DNA of 64,000 nucleotides from JADJSS01 sp046329815 (GTDB taxonomy: Bacteria; Bacteroidota; Bacteroidia; Chitinophagales; JADIYW01), in the NCBI GenBank assembly GCA_046329815.1, contig JAXLTY010000001.1, positions 868,001 to 932,000 on the forward strand. Direction: 5' to 3'. The notes beneath the pieces were generated by a model, which had not been told where the DNA came from, searched no databases, and was given only the letters and a program-made list of their open reading frames with translations. Both the position numbers and the translations under genes were made by a program. Shown in pieces: positions 43,398 through 52,053 of the stretch; positions within the stretch are counted from its first letter, which is position 1, and each line of letters opens with the position of its first letter.

Positions 43398-44006
43398 TTA
43401 TTTAGAATATAGTTCGACAATCAACTGTTCCTTGATGTTCTCAGGAATTTGATCTCTGTTTGGAATTTCAACGTATTTTCCTTCCAATTTTTCTGTATTC
43501 AGTTCCAACCAACCGTATTTTTTCACGCCGTTTGATTTCAATGTATCCTGAACAACATCTAAGTTTTTAGATTTTTCACGAACACTAACGATATCACCAA
43601 CTTTGATCGTGCAAGATGGAATATTTACGATTCTTCCATTTACAGTGATGTGTTTGTGACTTACCAACTGACGAGCTGCGCTGCGTGTTGGAGCAAAACC
43701 TAAACGGAAAACAGTATTGTCTAAGCGTTGCTCTAATAAACGTAATAAGTTTTCACCTTTTACACCATGTTTACGAGAAGCTTCTTCGAATGTTTTGTAG
43801 AATTGACGCTCTAAAACACCGTAAGTATATTTCGCTTTTTGTTTTTCTTTCAATTGAACTGCATACTCCGATTTAGTTCCTTTTTTTCTGGAATTTCCAT
43901 GCTGACCCGGAGCATATTTGCGTTTTTCAAACGCTTTATCATATCCGTAGATCGCTTCTCCGAATGTTCTTGATTTTTTGGTACGAGGTCCTGTATATCT
44001 TGCCAT
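43398..44006 (-). CDS. rpsD: 30S ribosomal protein S4
   Basis: 202 residues, close to E. coli S4. Primary 16S rRNA-binding protein. The S4 RNA-binding domain is visible at about 92-155 (RLDNTVFRLGFAPTRSAARQLVSHKHITVNGRIV). The N-terminal region has no zinc-binding Cys cluster, so this is the zinc-free form. In E. coli S4 represses the alpha operon; no matching leader structure was identified here. Confidence 0.98.
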   Translation of the reverse strand: MARYTGPRTKKSRTFGEAIYGYDKAFEKRKYAPGQHGNSRKKGTKSEYAVQLKEKQKAKYTYGVLERQFYKTFEEASRKHGVKGENLLRLLEQRLDNTVFRLGFAPTRSAARQLVSHKHITVNGRIVNIPSCTIKVGDIVSVREKSKNLDVVQDTLKSNGVKKYGWLELNTEKLEGKYVEIPNRDQIPENIKEQLIVELYSK

Positions 44007-44025
44007 TGTATATTCTTCTTAAAAA

Positions 44026-44418
44026 TTAAACTCTTCTTTTCTTAGGTGGACGACAGCCATTGTGTGGTAATGGTGTAACGTCGCGAATTACTGTTACTTC
44101 GATGCCTGCATTTCCGATAGTACGGATTGCTGATTCACGACCACCACCTGGTCCTTTCACAAATACTTCTACTTTTCTTAAACCTGCTTCATATGCTTTA
44201 GTTCCTGCATCCTGTGCTGCCATCTGAGCTGCATACGGTGTGCTTTTTTTAGAACCTCTGAAACCACATTTACCTGCACTGCTCCAAGAAATTACCTGAC
44301 CAGATTTATTGGTATAAGAAATGATTATGTTATTGAAAGATGCTTTAATGTAAGTGAAACCTTCAGCTTCTACTTTCACTACTCTTTTCTTTGCTACTTT
44401 TTTTGTTGCTTGTGCCAT
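44026..44418 (-). CDS. rpsK: 30S ribosomal protein S11
   Basis: 130 residues. Platform protein near the mRNA exit. Seen: FNNIIISYTNKSGQVISWSSAGKCGFRGSKKSTPYAAQ and the C-terminal IRDVTPLPHNGCRPPKKRRV, the conserved S11 end. The N-terminus is short and Lys-rich. Gap to rpsM 21 bases, to rpsD 19 bases. Confidence 0.98.
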   Translation of the reverse strand: MAQATKKVAKKRVVKVEAEGFTYIKASFNNIIISYTNKSGQVISWSSAGKCGFRGSKKSTPYAAQMAAQDAGTKAYEAGLRKVEVFVKGPGGGRESAIRTIGNAGIEVTVIRDVTPLPHNGCRPPKKRRV

Positions 44419-44439
44419 TTGTATTAGACTTACAATTTA

Positions 44440-44817
44440 TTATTTAGTTACTTTCTTTTTACCTGCAACCGTTTTGCGTTTACCTTTACGAGTACGCGCG
44501 TTACGTTTTGTGCTTTGACCATTAACCGGTAAACCTTTACGATGACGGATGCCTCTGTAAGAACCGATGTCCATTAAACGTTTGATGTTTAACTGAACTT
44601 CTGAACGAAGAGCGCCTTCTACTTTAAATTCAGCAGTGATAGCATTACGAATAGCAGTTGCTTCATCGTCATTCCATTCGTGTACTTTTTTTTGTGGATC
44701 TACATTTGCAGTTGCTAAGATAGCTGCCGCAGAAGAACGACCGATTCCATAGATATACGTTAATGCTACGAAACCTTTTTTGTTTTTTGGTAGATCTATA
44801 CCTGATACTCTTGCCAT
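44440..44817 (-). CDS. rpsM: 30S ribosomal protein S13
   Basis: 125 residues. Head protein that contacts the P-site tRNA and bridges to the 50S subunit. Seen: RVSGIDLPKNKKGFVALTYIYGIG, then GSYRGIRHRKGLPVNGQSTKRNARTRKG and a basic tail. Follows rpmJ by 4 bases. Confidence 0.98.
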   Translation of the reverse strand: MARVSGIDLPKNKKGFVALTYIYGIGRSSAAAILATANVDPQKKVHEWNDDEATAIRNAITAEFKVEGALRSEVQLNIKRLMDIGSYRGIRHRKGLPVNGQSTKRNARTRKGKRKTVAGKKKVTK

Positions 44818-44821
44818 AGTA

Positions 44822-44938
44822 TTATCCTTGTCTTTGTTTAAATTTTGGATTCTTTTTGTTCACTACATACACTCTGCCCTTTCTGCGTACAATGATGCAG
44901 TCTTCGCTTCGTTTTTTTACAGATGCTTTTACCTTCAT
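44822..44938 (-). CDS. rpmJ: 50S ribosomal protein L36, zinc-free form
   Basis: 38 residues, read from the ATG at 44938 to the stop at 44822. MKVKASVKK start and NPKFKQRQG end. Of the four zinc ligands in the classical form only Cys14 remains: position 11 is Ser, position 27 Asn and position 33 Phe. It therefore cannot bind zinc in the usual way. It lies between infA and rpsM as expected. Confidence 0.95.
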   Translation of the reverse strand: MKVKASVKKRSEDCIIVRRKGRVYVVNKKNPKFKQRQG

Positions 44939-44956
44939 GGTATTAATTCTTTAAAT

Positions 44957-45175
44957 TTATTTATATCTAAAAGTTATTCTTCCTCTGGAGAGATCATACG
45001 GAGAAATTTCAACCGCGACTTTGTCGCCCGGCAGGATTCGTATATAGTTCATACGCATTTTACCGGATATTGTAGCTAAAATCTCGTGACCGTTTTCCAA
45101 CTTTACTCTAAACATTGCGTTAGACAAAGCTTCTGTGATCGTACCATCCAATTTTATTAAATCTGTCTTACCCAT
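44957..45175 (-). CDS. infA: Translation initiation factor IF-1
   Basis: 72 residues, a single S1-like OB fold (TDLIKLDGTITEALSNAMFRVKL, GHEILATISGKMR, RGRITFRYK). Binds the 30S A site during initiation. Encoded between map and rpmJ in the spc-alpha junction. Confidence 0.97.
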   Translation of the reverse strand: MGKTDLIKLDGTITEALSNAMFRVKLENGHEILATISGKMRMNYIRILPGDKVAVEISPYDLSRGRITFRYK

Positions 45176-45203
45176 AATTTTCGGACTGCAAATATCGGTA
45201 TAT

Positions 45204-46004
45204 TTATCGAAAATCCTTAATATATTCTGACTTTTTTATCGCCTCGAATATTAAATTATGGTCACTAAGTATGTCTGCTTTTCCGCGTTTTACTGCAATT
45301 GTATGCTCAAAATGTGCGGATGGCTTTCCATCTTTAGTGATGATCGTCCATTTGTCGGCTAATGTGCGCACTTCAAACGTGCCCATATTAATCATCGGTT
45401 CAATAGCAAGTACTAAACCTTCCTGTAACAAAGGACCTTTTCCTCTTTTGCCGTAATTCGGCACTTGCGGATCCTCATGTAATTCTTTTCCTACACCATG
45501 TCCAACCAAATCGCGAACAACTCCGTATTTATGCGTAAACTCGCAATAATCCTGAATTGCAAACGAAATGTCACCGACACGGTTTCCAACTACTGCTTTT
45601 TCAATTCCTAAATACAAAGAATTCAACGTTACCTGAAGTAACTTCTGAACATCTGCAGGAACATCGCCGATTGGAAATGTAAAGGCCGAATCGCCATGAT
45701 AACCATCTTTATAAACGCCGCAATCAACCGATAAAATATCACCTTCTTTGATTTCTCTATCTGAAGGAAAACCGTGCACTACCTGTTCGTTTACTGAAAT
45801 ACAAAGTGTAGCAGGAAATCCGCCATATCCTTTGAAAGATGGAGTTCCGCCGTTATCTCTGATAAATTGTTCTGCAATTTCATCCAGTTTCGAGGTTTTA
45901 ACACCGGGTTTTATATATTCTACCAAAAGCGCGTGCGTCTGGCTTACTAACAAAGAACTTTTTCTTACAATTTCAATTTCTTCAGGAGTTTTTAACTGTA
46001 TCAT
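45204..46004 (-). CDS. map: Methionine aminopeptidase, type I
   Basis: 266 residues. Removes the initiator Met from new proteins. Metal ligands in order: two Asp in LSVDCGVYKDGYHGDSAFTF, His in VGHGVGKELHEDP, Glu in LAIEPMIN and Glu in HFEHTIAV. All are present. No N-terminal SH3-binding or zinc extension, so this is the short bacterial form. It sits between secY and infA, a frequent order in Bacteroidota. Confidence 0.97.
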   Translation of the reverse strand: MIQLKTPEEIEIVRKSSLLVSQTHALLVEYIKPGVKTSKLDEIAEQFIRDNGGTPSFKGYGGFPATLCISVNEQVVHGFPSDREIKEGDILSVDCGVYKDGYHGDSAFTFPIGDVPADVQKLLQVTLNSLYLGIEKAVVGNRVGDISFAIQDYCEFTHKYGVVRDLVGHGVGKELHEDPQVPNYGKRGKGPLLQEGLVLAIEPMINMGTFEVRTLADKWTIITKDGKPSAHFEHTIAVKRGKADILSDHNLIFEAIKKSEYIKDFR

Positions 46005-46018
46005 TTTCTCCTTTAGAA

Positions 46019-47359
46019 CTATTGATAATCATTATTCACTAAATTTCTTCCGCGAATTTTAGCGCCTGATTTTGTTAAACCATCGTAGTGACGGCTCAAT
46101 AAGTGTGAATTGATTTGCTGCATCGTATCTAATACTACTGATACTAAGATCAATAACGAAGTACCACCAAAGAAATATGCAAACTGGCTGTTTACACCTA
46201 ATACTTTAGCAAATGCAGGCATGATAGCAATTAAACCTAAGAATACAGAACCTGGTAATGTAATTCTTGATAAAACCGTATCAATATATTCAGCAGTGTT
46301 TGCACCAGGTTTTACACCAGGAATGAAACCGTTGCTTCTTTTCAAATCATCAGCCATTTGTACCGGATTCATAATTAAAGCCGTGTAGAAATAAGTGAAT
46401 AATACTACCATTAAGAACATAACGATATTATATGGCAATGATGTGAAATCTGTAACTGAACGCAAGAAACCTGCTGCAGGACTATCCGGGAACAATTGTA
46501 AGATTGTTGTTGGAATAAATAAAAACGCCTGAGCAAAGATGATTGGCATTACACCAGCAATATTTACTTTTAATGGTAAGAAACCTCTGCGTTGTGCCGC
46601 TGCTGCGTTTCCGCCACCAGACATTTGTTTTGCATACGTCAAAGGAACTTTACGAATTGCCTGAATCAACATAATTGTTGAGATGACAACACCAGCCAAT
46701 AAAGCTAATTCCAAAATCAACATTAAAATTCCGCTACCACCAGCAGTAAATCTTGCTTTTGCTTCTTCCCAAAAGGAACCTGGTAAACGCGAAATGATAT
46801 TTGACATGATGATGATAGAAGTACCATTTCCTAAACCACGCTCCTGAATTTGTTCACCTAACCACATTACAAATATGGTTCCTGCAACCAATACCAGCAT
46901 TGTAGAAATAGTCAATAATACCGGAGAAATACCTGACGCAACGATACCTTGTGAATATAAGAATTTCGTATAAGCAAAACCTTGTACAGCAGCTACTAAC
47001 ACAGCCAGATATCTTGTCCATTGTGTAATTTTTTTTCTGCCTGTTTCGCCTTCTTTTTGTATTTTCTGAAATTTAGGTACAGCTAACGTTAATAGCTGAA
47101 CTACGATAGATGCAGAAATATAAGGCATGATACCTAATGCAAAAATGGATGCTTTTGTGAAAGCACCACCTGCAAATAAATCGAATACCTGGAATATACC
47201 TGTTGCGGAGCCGGAAGATAATTTTCCCGGAATTACACCTGGTAATACTACAAAACAACCTAAGCGATAGATAAATAATAAACCTAAGGTCAAGAAAATT
47301 CTTTTTCTTAAGTCTTCTATGCTGAAGATATTTTTTAATGTATCAAAAAATTGTTTCAT
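46019..47359 (-). CDS. secY: Protein translocase channel subunit SecY
   Basis: 446 residues, ten membrane helices. Seen: an N-terminal FSIEDLRKRIFLTLG, the plug region, and a C-terminal loop with FIPGVKPGANTAEYIDTVLSRITLPGS. The cytoplasmic loop with SGGGNAAAAQRRGFLPLKVN is typical. Forms the SecYEG pore. Follows rplO by 34 bases. Confidence 0.98.
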   Translation of the reverse strand: MKQFFDTLKNIFSIEDLRKRIFLTLGLLFIYRLGCFVVLPGVIPGKLSSGSATGIFQVFDLFAGGAFTKASIFALGIMPYISASIVVQLLTLAVPKFQKIQKEGETGRKKITQWTRYLAVLVAAVQGFAYTKFLYSQGIVASGISPVLLTISTMLVLVAGTIFVMWLGEQIQERGLGNGTSIIIMSNIISRLPGSFWEEAKARFTAGGSGILMLILELALLAGVVISTIMLIQAIRKVPLTYAKQMSGGGNAAAAQRRGFLPLKVNIAGVMPIIFAQAFLFIPTTILQLFPDSPAAGFLRSVTDFTSLPYNIVMFLMVVLFTYFYTALIMNPVQMADDLKRSNGFIPGVKPGANTAEYIDTVLSRITLPGSVFLGLIAIMPAFAKVLGVNSQFAYFFGGTSLLILVSVVLDTMQQINSHLLSRHYDGLTKSGAKIRGRNLVNNDYQ

Positions 47360-47393
47360 GTGTTGTCTTATTCTAACAATTGATTATACAATC

Positions 47394-47849
47394 TTACGCA
47401 ATAACAGTTGCTGTTCCGCTGTTTGCTTCGATTGCTTCTTTAGCTTTTGTACTGAATGCGTGTGCAGTAACATTGAATGTACCTTTTAATTCGCCGTTTG
47501 CCAAGATTTTAATTTTATCTGACTTACGAACTAATTTCAATGATCTGTATGTTTCAAAGTTGAAATCTTTGATGTTATTTTTTGCTGCTAATTCGCTTAA
47601 TTCAGCCAAGTTCAATGTTCTGAATTCAACACGGTTATTATTTTTGAAACCACGTTTTGGTAAACGACGTTGCAATGGCATTTGTCCGCCTTCAAAACCC
47701 CTTTTTGATTTATAACCTGAACGAGATTTCGCACCTTTGTGACCTTTTCCCGCTGTTCCGCCTGAACCTGAACCTTCACCACGAGCGATACGTTTGCGAG
47801 TTTTTGTGGCACCTTTAGCCGGTCTTAAATTATTTAAACTGATACTCAT
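47394..47849 (-). CDS. rplO: 50S ribosomal protein L15
   Basis: 151 residues. Gly/Lys/Arg-rich N-terminal arm (RGEGSGSGGTAGKGHKG, then RGFEGGQMPLQRRLPKRGF) that threads into 23S rRNA, followed by a globular L15 domain. Starts 5 bases after rpmD. Confidence 0.98.
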   Translation of the reverse strand: MSISLNNLRPAKGATKTRKRIARGEGSGSGGTAGKGHKGAKSRSGYKSKRGFEGGQMPLQRRLPKRGFKNNNRVEFRTLNLAELSELAAKNNIKDFNFETYRSLKLVRKSDKIKILANGELKGTFNVTAHAFSTKAKEAIEANSGTATVIA

Positions 47850-47854
47850 TATTC

Positions 47855-48034
47855 TTAGATATTTTCTACCGTTACTAAATGTTTTACTTTAGCTACCATA
47901 CCTAACACTTGTGGTGTAGCTTCTTTCTCAACGCTTCTGTTTACTTTTTGGATACCTAATGCTTTGATGGTATCTTTTTGGCGTTGACTTCTGTCGATTG
48001 TACTCTTAATCTGAGTGATTTTAATTTTAGACAT
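47855..48034 (-). CDS. rpmD: 50S ribosomal protein L30
   Basis: 59 residues from ATG 48034 to the stop at 47855. The L30 pattern is clear: KIKITQIKSTIDRSQRQK, then ALGIQKVNRSVEKEATPQVLGM and VKHLVTVE. Encoded between rpsE and rplO with 4- to 5-base gaps. Confidence 0.95.
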   Translation of the reverse strand: MSKIKITQIKSTIDRSQRQKDTIKALGIQKVNRSVEKEATPQVLGMVAKVKHLVTVENI

Positions 48035-48038
48035 ACTA

Positions 48039-48560
48039 TTAACCGTTAAATACTTTAGTCAATTTAATTCCTCTATCTCTTGCTACGCGGAATGGATCTC
48101 TTAATAAAGTTAATGCGTGAATTGTGGCTTTAACAACGTTATGCGGATTTGCAGATCCTAATGATTTTGCCAATACGTCATGAACGCCAGCGCTTTCTAA
48201 CACAGCACGCATAGAACCTCCAGCAATAACACCTGTACCTTGTGATGCCGGTTTGATCAATACTTTCGCGCCATCGAATTCTGCTAACTGATCGTGTGGA
48301 ATAGTTCCTTTTAAAACCGGAACTTTTACCAAATTTTTCTTAGCATCATCGATACCTTTTTGGATAGCTTCCTGTACCTCACGCGCTTTTCCTAAGCCGT
48401 GACCTACAGTGCCTTGTCCATCGCCTACTACTACTAACGCAGAAAAGCTGAATGTACGACCACCTTTGGTAACTTTAGCAACACGTTGAATACCTACCAC
48501 TTTTTCTTTCAGTTCCAGGTCGCCTGCTGTTCTTACTTTATTTTCTTTTACTTTTGACAT
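48039..48560 (-). CDS. rpsE: 30S ribosomal protein S5
   Basis: 173 residues. N-terminal double-stranded RNA-binding-like S5 domain (VVGIQRVAKVTKGGRTFSFSALVVVGDG, GHGLGKAREV) and C-terminal S5 domain (SQGTGVIAGGSMRAVLESAGVHDVL). Contributes to decoding fidelity. Gap to rplR 17 bases. Confidence 0.98.
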   Translation of the reverse strand: MSKVKENKVRTAGDLELKEKVVGIQRVAKVTKGGRTFSFSALVVVGDGQGTVGHGLGKAREVQEAIQKGIDDAKKNLVKVPVLKGTIPHDQLAEFDGAKVLIKPASQGTGVIAGGSMRAVLESAGVHDVLAKSLGSANPHNVVKATIHALTLLRDPFRVARDRGIKLTKVFNG

Positions 48561-48577
48561 ATTTTATTCCTTATGAA

Positions 48578-48919
48578 TTAGAATTGTAAACCGTTTTCTC
48601 TTGCAGCATCAGCCAATGCTTTGATTCTGCCATGATATAAAAATCCGTTTCTATCAAAAACTACTGTTGTGATATTTGCTTCTTTTGCTTTACCAGCAAT
48701 TGCAGCACCTACCGCTTTAGCTTGTTCTGTTTTGTTGCCTTTTTCTTTAAGAGAAGAAACAGAAACTACTGTTTTCTTTGCAACATCGTCAATAATTTGC
48801 GCATAGATTTCGCTATTGCTTTTGAACACTGTCAATCGTGGACGATCTGCTGTGCCTGCAAATTTTTTGCGGATGCTATATTTTATTTTTTCTCTTCTTG
48901 ATAATTTCACTATTGGCAT
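48578..48919 (-). CDS. rplR: 50S ribosomal protein L18
   Basis: 113 residues. Binds 5S rRNA with L5 and L25. Seen: RREKIKYSIRKKFAGTADRPRLTVFKSN and FDRNGFLYHGRIKALADAARENGLQF at the C-terminus. Confidence 0.98.
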   Translation of the reverse strand: MPIVKLSRREKIKYSIRKKFAGTADRPRLTVFKSNSEIYAQIIDDVAKKTVVSVSSLKEKGNKTEQAKAVGAAIAGKAKEANITTVVFDRNGFLYHGRIKALADAARENGLQF

Positions 48920-48937
48920 GACAATAAATTTTAATTG

Positions 48938-49495
48938 TTATTTTTTACCTGCAGATTTTCCTGCTTTTTTACGCAATACTTCACCTTGGTATTTGATACC
49001 TTTTCCTTTGTATGGTTCAGGTTTTCTTAAGCTTCTGATTTTCGCTGCAACCTGACCGATCAATTGTTTATCGTTGCTTTCCAGGATAACACGTGGCGGC
49101 TGTCCTTTTTCAGTTACGGTTGACACTTTGATCTCATCCGGTAACAATACATAAATTGGATGCGAGAAACCGATTGATAACTCTAACAACTGACCTTGGT
49201 TGCTTGCACGAAAACCTACACCGACAACTTCCAGTGTTTTAGTGTAACCTGTGCTTGCACCAATCACCATGTTATTTACCAAAGCTCTGTATAAACCATG
49301 TAATGCTTTGTGTCTTTTTTGATCTGTTGGTCTTTCCAACGTTATTTTTCCGTCTTCTACTTTAACAGTTATATCTCTGTCTAATTTTTCAGACAATGTT
49401 CCTTTTGGCCCTTTTACTGTGATTACGTTATTATCTGCAACGCTCACTTCAGTTTTTGCCGGTATTGATATTGGTAATTTTCCTACGCGTGACAT
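48938..49495 (-). CDS. rplF: 50S ribosomal protein L6
   Basis: 185 residues with two tandem L6 domains. Seen: SRVGKLPISIPAKTEVSV start and the signature RKPEPYKGKGIKYQGEVLRKKAGKS near the end. Binds 23S rRNA near the sarcin-ricin loop and the factor-binding site. Confidence 0.98.
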   Translation of the reverse strand: MSRVGKLPISIPAKTEVSVADNNVITVKGPKGTLSEKLDRDITVKVEDGKITLERPTDQKRHKALHGLYRALVNNMVIGASTGYTKTLEVVGVGFRASNQGQLLELSIGFSHPIYVLLPDEIKVSTVTEKGQPPRVILESNDKQLIGQVAAKIRSLRKPEPYKGKGIKYQGEVLRKKAGKSAGKK

Positions 49496-49505
49496 GACTT
49501 TGTTT

Positions 49506-49904
49506 TTAAGATACTATGCAAATAATTTCACCACCTACTTTAAGGTTTTTAGCTTGTTTATCAGTCAAAATTCCTTTTGATGTAGATAAGATCGCTAAAC
49601 CTAAGCCGTTTTTTACTCTTGGAATACCAGCTACGTGCGCATAACGACGCAAACCTGGCTTTGATATTCTGATCAATTCTCTGATAGCCGGTTCTTTAGT
49701 TTCAGGATTGTATTTTAATGCAATCTTGATTGTTCCCTGTGGACCATCTTCTTCGAATTTGAATTTTAAGATATAACCGTTCTCGTGTAAGATTTCAGTT
49801 AATTTCTTTTTCATGTTAGAAGCAGGAATGTCAACGATCATGTGACCAGCGAGTTGTGCATTTCTGATTCTTGTTAGAAAATCTGCTATTGGATCTGTAA
49901 CCAT
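49506..49904 (-). CDS. rpsH: 30S ribosomal protein S8
   Basis: 132 residues. TDPIADFLTRIRNAQLAG start and C-terminal GLGLAILSTSKGILTDKQAKN signature. Binds central-domain 16S rRNA; in E. coli S8 also represses the spc operon, but no leader target was recognised here. A 101-base gap follows rpsN, longer than its neighbours, with no gene in it. Confidence 0.98.
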   Translation of the reverse strand: MVTDPIADFLTRIRNAQLAGHMIVDIPASNMKKKLTEILHENGYILKFKFEEDGPQGTIKIALKYNPETKEPAIRELIRISKPGLRRYAHVAGIPRVKNGLGLAILSTSKGILTDKQAKNLKVGGEIICIVS

Positions 49905-50005
49905 TTTTATTGTTTGTTTTAGACCGCTTAGATGTGAGACTTAAGTCGTTGTCGGCTCAGTTTCCCACCTTCACTTTTTATTTTTAAAAATTATTTTTCT
50001 CTTTA

Positions 50006-50275
50006 TTACCAGCTTGCTTTAGATAATCCCGGAATCATACCGTAGCTTGCTAAGTCTCTGAACTGGATTCTTGAAATTCCGAAGAATCCGATATAACCGC
50101 GTGGACGACCTGTTAATTTACATCTGTTTCTGTAACGCACCGGTGAAGCATTTTTCGGAAGTTTATCCAATGCTGCATAGTCGCCTGCTTTTTTTAATTC
50201 ATCGCGTTTTGCTTTGTATTTTGTGATTAATTTTAATCGCTTAGCATCGCGTGCTTTCATTGATTCTTTTGCCAT
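50006..50275 (-). CDS. rpsN: 30S ribosomal protein S14, zinc-free form
   Basis: 89 residues, the long zinc-independent S14. The RNRCKLTGRPRGYIGFFGISRIQFRDLA block has a single Cys and no CxxC pairs, unlike the 61-residue zinc-binding form. With the zinc-free L36 this removes two zinc sites from the ribosome. Starts 3 bases after rplE. Confidence 0.97.
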   Translation of the reverse strand: MAKESMKARDAKRLKLITKYKAKRDELKKAGDYAALDKLPKNASPVRYRNRCKLTGRPRGYIGFFGISRIQFRDLASYGMIPGLSKASW

Positions 50276-50278
50276 GTG

Positions 50279-50830
50279 TTATTTTTTTCTGAATGGTAAA
50301 CCAATTTCTTTTAATAATGAATGTGCTTCGTCATCAGTGTTTGCTGTAGTCACGAACGTGATGTCCATACCGCTGATGCGTGCTATTTTGTCGATATCGA
50401 TTTCCGGAAAAATGATATGCTCTGTGATACCTAATGTATAGTTTCCTCTTCCGTCAAACGATTTCTCGTTGATACCTTTGAAGTCACGTACCTGTGGTAG
50501 TGCCACAGCCATTAATCTTTCCAAGAACTCGTACATTCTTTCGCCACGCAATGTTACACGTACACCAATCGGTAAGTCTTCTCTTAATTTGAAGTTAGAG
50601 ATCGCTTTTTTAGATTTGGTAGCTACTGCTTTTTGTCCGGCAATTCTTGAAATTTCGTCGATTGAATTATCGATCAATTTTTTGTCGCCAACTGCTGCGC
50701 CAACACCTTGATTGATTACAATCTTAGTTAATTTAGGCACTTGCATCACTGATTTATAGTTATACTGTTTTTTCAAAGCAGGTACTACTTGTTCAGTGTA
50801 TTTTTTCTTTAATGTAGGAATATAACTCAT
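50279..50830 (-). CDS. rplE: 50S ribosomal protein L5
   Basis: 183 residues. Binds 5S rRNA and contacts the P-site tRNA. Seen: LTKIVINQGVGAAVGDKKLIDNS, KAISNFKLREDLPIGVRVTLRGERMYEFLERL, and GNYTLGITEHIIFPEID. The start shares one base with the rplX stop (TAATG), so translation is coupled. Confidence 0.98.
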   Translation of the reverse strand: MSYIPTLKKKYTEQVVPALKKQYNYKSVMQVPKLTKIVINQGVGAAVGDKKLIDNSIDEISRIAGQKAVATKSKKAISNFKLREDLPIGVRVTLRGERMYEFLERLMAVALPQVRDFKGINEKSFDGRGNYTLGITEHIIFPEIDIDKIARISGMDITFVTTANTDDEAHSLLKEIGLPFRKK

Positions 50831-51168
50831 TACTTAACTATTTCTCCTGTTTTTTTTGCAATTCTTACTGTTTTTCCATCTTCTACTTTTCTGCCGATTC
50901 TTGTCGGTTGTCCGTTCACCACTACTTTCAAGTTAGAAATATGGATAGGTGCTTCTTTTTTAATAATGCCACCTTGTTGGTTTTGAGCGTTTGGTTTTGT
51001 GTGACGAGAAACGATATGCACGCCTTCTACCAAAGCACGGTTTTCTTTAGGATATACTTCCAATACTTTTCCTTTATCACCACGGTTATTGCCGCTGATA
51101 ACGATAACGGTATCTCCTTTTTTTATTTTTAATTTAGGCGCAAAGCGCTTTTGTGTTGATGTACTCAT
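50830..51168 (-). CDS. rplX: 50S ribosomal protein L24
   Basis: 112 residues. KOW motif in IKKGDTVIVISGNNRGDKGKVLEVYP, then IVSRHTKPNAQNQQGGI and ASP-like HISNLKVV. An assembly-initiating protein at the exit tunnel. Overlaps rplE by one base. Confidence 0.98.
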   Translation of the reverse strand: MSTSTQKRFAPKLKIKKGDTVIVISGNNRGDKGKVLEVYPKENRALVEGVHIVSRHTKPNAQNQQGGIIKKEAPIHISNLKVVVNGQPTRIGRKVEDGKTVRIAKKTGEIVK

Positions 51169-51172
51169 AATA

Positions 51173-51541
51173 TTATAATACTTCAGGTGCTAATGAAATA
51201 ATTTTCATAAAATCTTTATCTCTCAATTCTCTTGCAACTGGTCCGAAGATACGTGTACCGCGTGGTTCATCATTGTTGTTCAACAATACTACTGCATTGT
51301 CATCAAAACGAATGTAAGTTCCGTCTTTGCGTTTCACTTCTTTTTTAGTTCTAACCACTACTGCTTTAGAAACTTGTTTCTTTTTTACGTTTCCGCCTGG
51401 CATCGCATCTTTTACAGATACTACGATTTTATCGCCGATGGACGCATAACGTGCTTTTGTGCCTTTCAATACTCTGATGCAAAGTACTTCTTTGGCGCCG
51501 CTGTTGTCAGCTACTCTTAATCTTGATTCTTGTTGTACCAT
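51173..51541 (-). CDS. rplN: 50S ribosomal protein L14
   Basis: 122 residues. VQQESRLRVADNSGAKEVLCIRVL start, VVRTKKEVKRKDGTYIRFDDNA and GTRIFGPVARELRD. Intersubunit bridge protein and RsfS contact site in other bacteria. Two bases separate it from rpsQ. Confidence 0.98.
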   Translation of the reverse strand: MVQQESRLRVADNSGAKEVLCIRVLKGTKARYASIGDKIVVSVKDAMPGGNVKKKQVSKAVVVRTKKEVKRKDGTYIRFDDNAVVLLNNNDEPRGTRIFGPVARELRDKDFMKIISLAPEVL

Positions 51542-51543
51542 TG

Positions 51544-51822
51544 TTATTTAGCTTTTTCAACGATTTCTACTAATCTCCATCTTTTTGTTGCACTTAACGG
51601 ACGCGTTTCCATAATCTTTACAGTATCGCCGATGTTGCACTCATTTTTTTCATCGTGTGCATGGAATTTCTTAGTTTTCTTTAAGAATTTACCATACTTT
51701 GGATGTTTTAGTTTACGAACTACAGAAACTGTAATTGTTTTTTCCATTTTATTAGAAGAAACTACTCCAATTCTTGTTTTTCTTAACTGTCTTTCTGTTG
51801 TTGCCTCTGTTGACATTTGCAT
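51544..51822 (-). CDS. rpsQ: 30S ribosomal protein S17
   Basis: 92 residues. OB-fold protein with RKTRIGVVSSNKMEKTITV, KFHAHDEKNECNIGDTVKIMETRPLSATKRWRLVEIVEKA. The first 12 residues form a short Thr/Glu-rich extension. Confidence 0.98.
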   Translation of the reverse strand: MQMSTEATTERQLRKTRIGVVSSNKMEKTITVSVVRKLKHPKYGKFLKKTKKFHAHDEKNECNIGDTVKIMETRPLSATKRWRLVEIVEKAK

Positions 51823-51826
51823 TTAT

Positions 51827-52039
51827 TTATGCTTGTTTAGATAATTGTCTTTTTCTCAATTCTGTTTGGATACGTGCAATATGTTTTTTTGTTTCGCCTA
51901 AAACATTTGTGTTTTCCAATGGAGTGATTGCGTGGTTGAAACGTAATTTAGTCAGTTTCATTTTTGTTGCTGCTAATTCATCGTTCAACATTTCATCGCT
52001 CCAAGATGCTATTTCGCTGTATGCTGTTTCTGTTGCCAT
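51827..52039 (-). CDS. rpmC: 50S ribosomal protein L29
   Basis: 70 residues, two-helix protein at the tunnel exit. Family pattern: IASWSDEMLNDELAATKMKLTKLRF and LGETKKHIARIQTELRKRQL. Four-base gap to rpsQ. Confidence 0.96.
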   Translation of the reverse strand: MATETAYSEIASWSDEMLNDELAATKMKLTKLRFNHAITPLENTNVLGETKKHIARIQTELRKRQLSKQA

Positions 52040-52053
52040 CTTTTTTATTTTTA

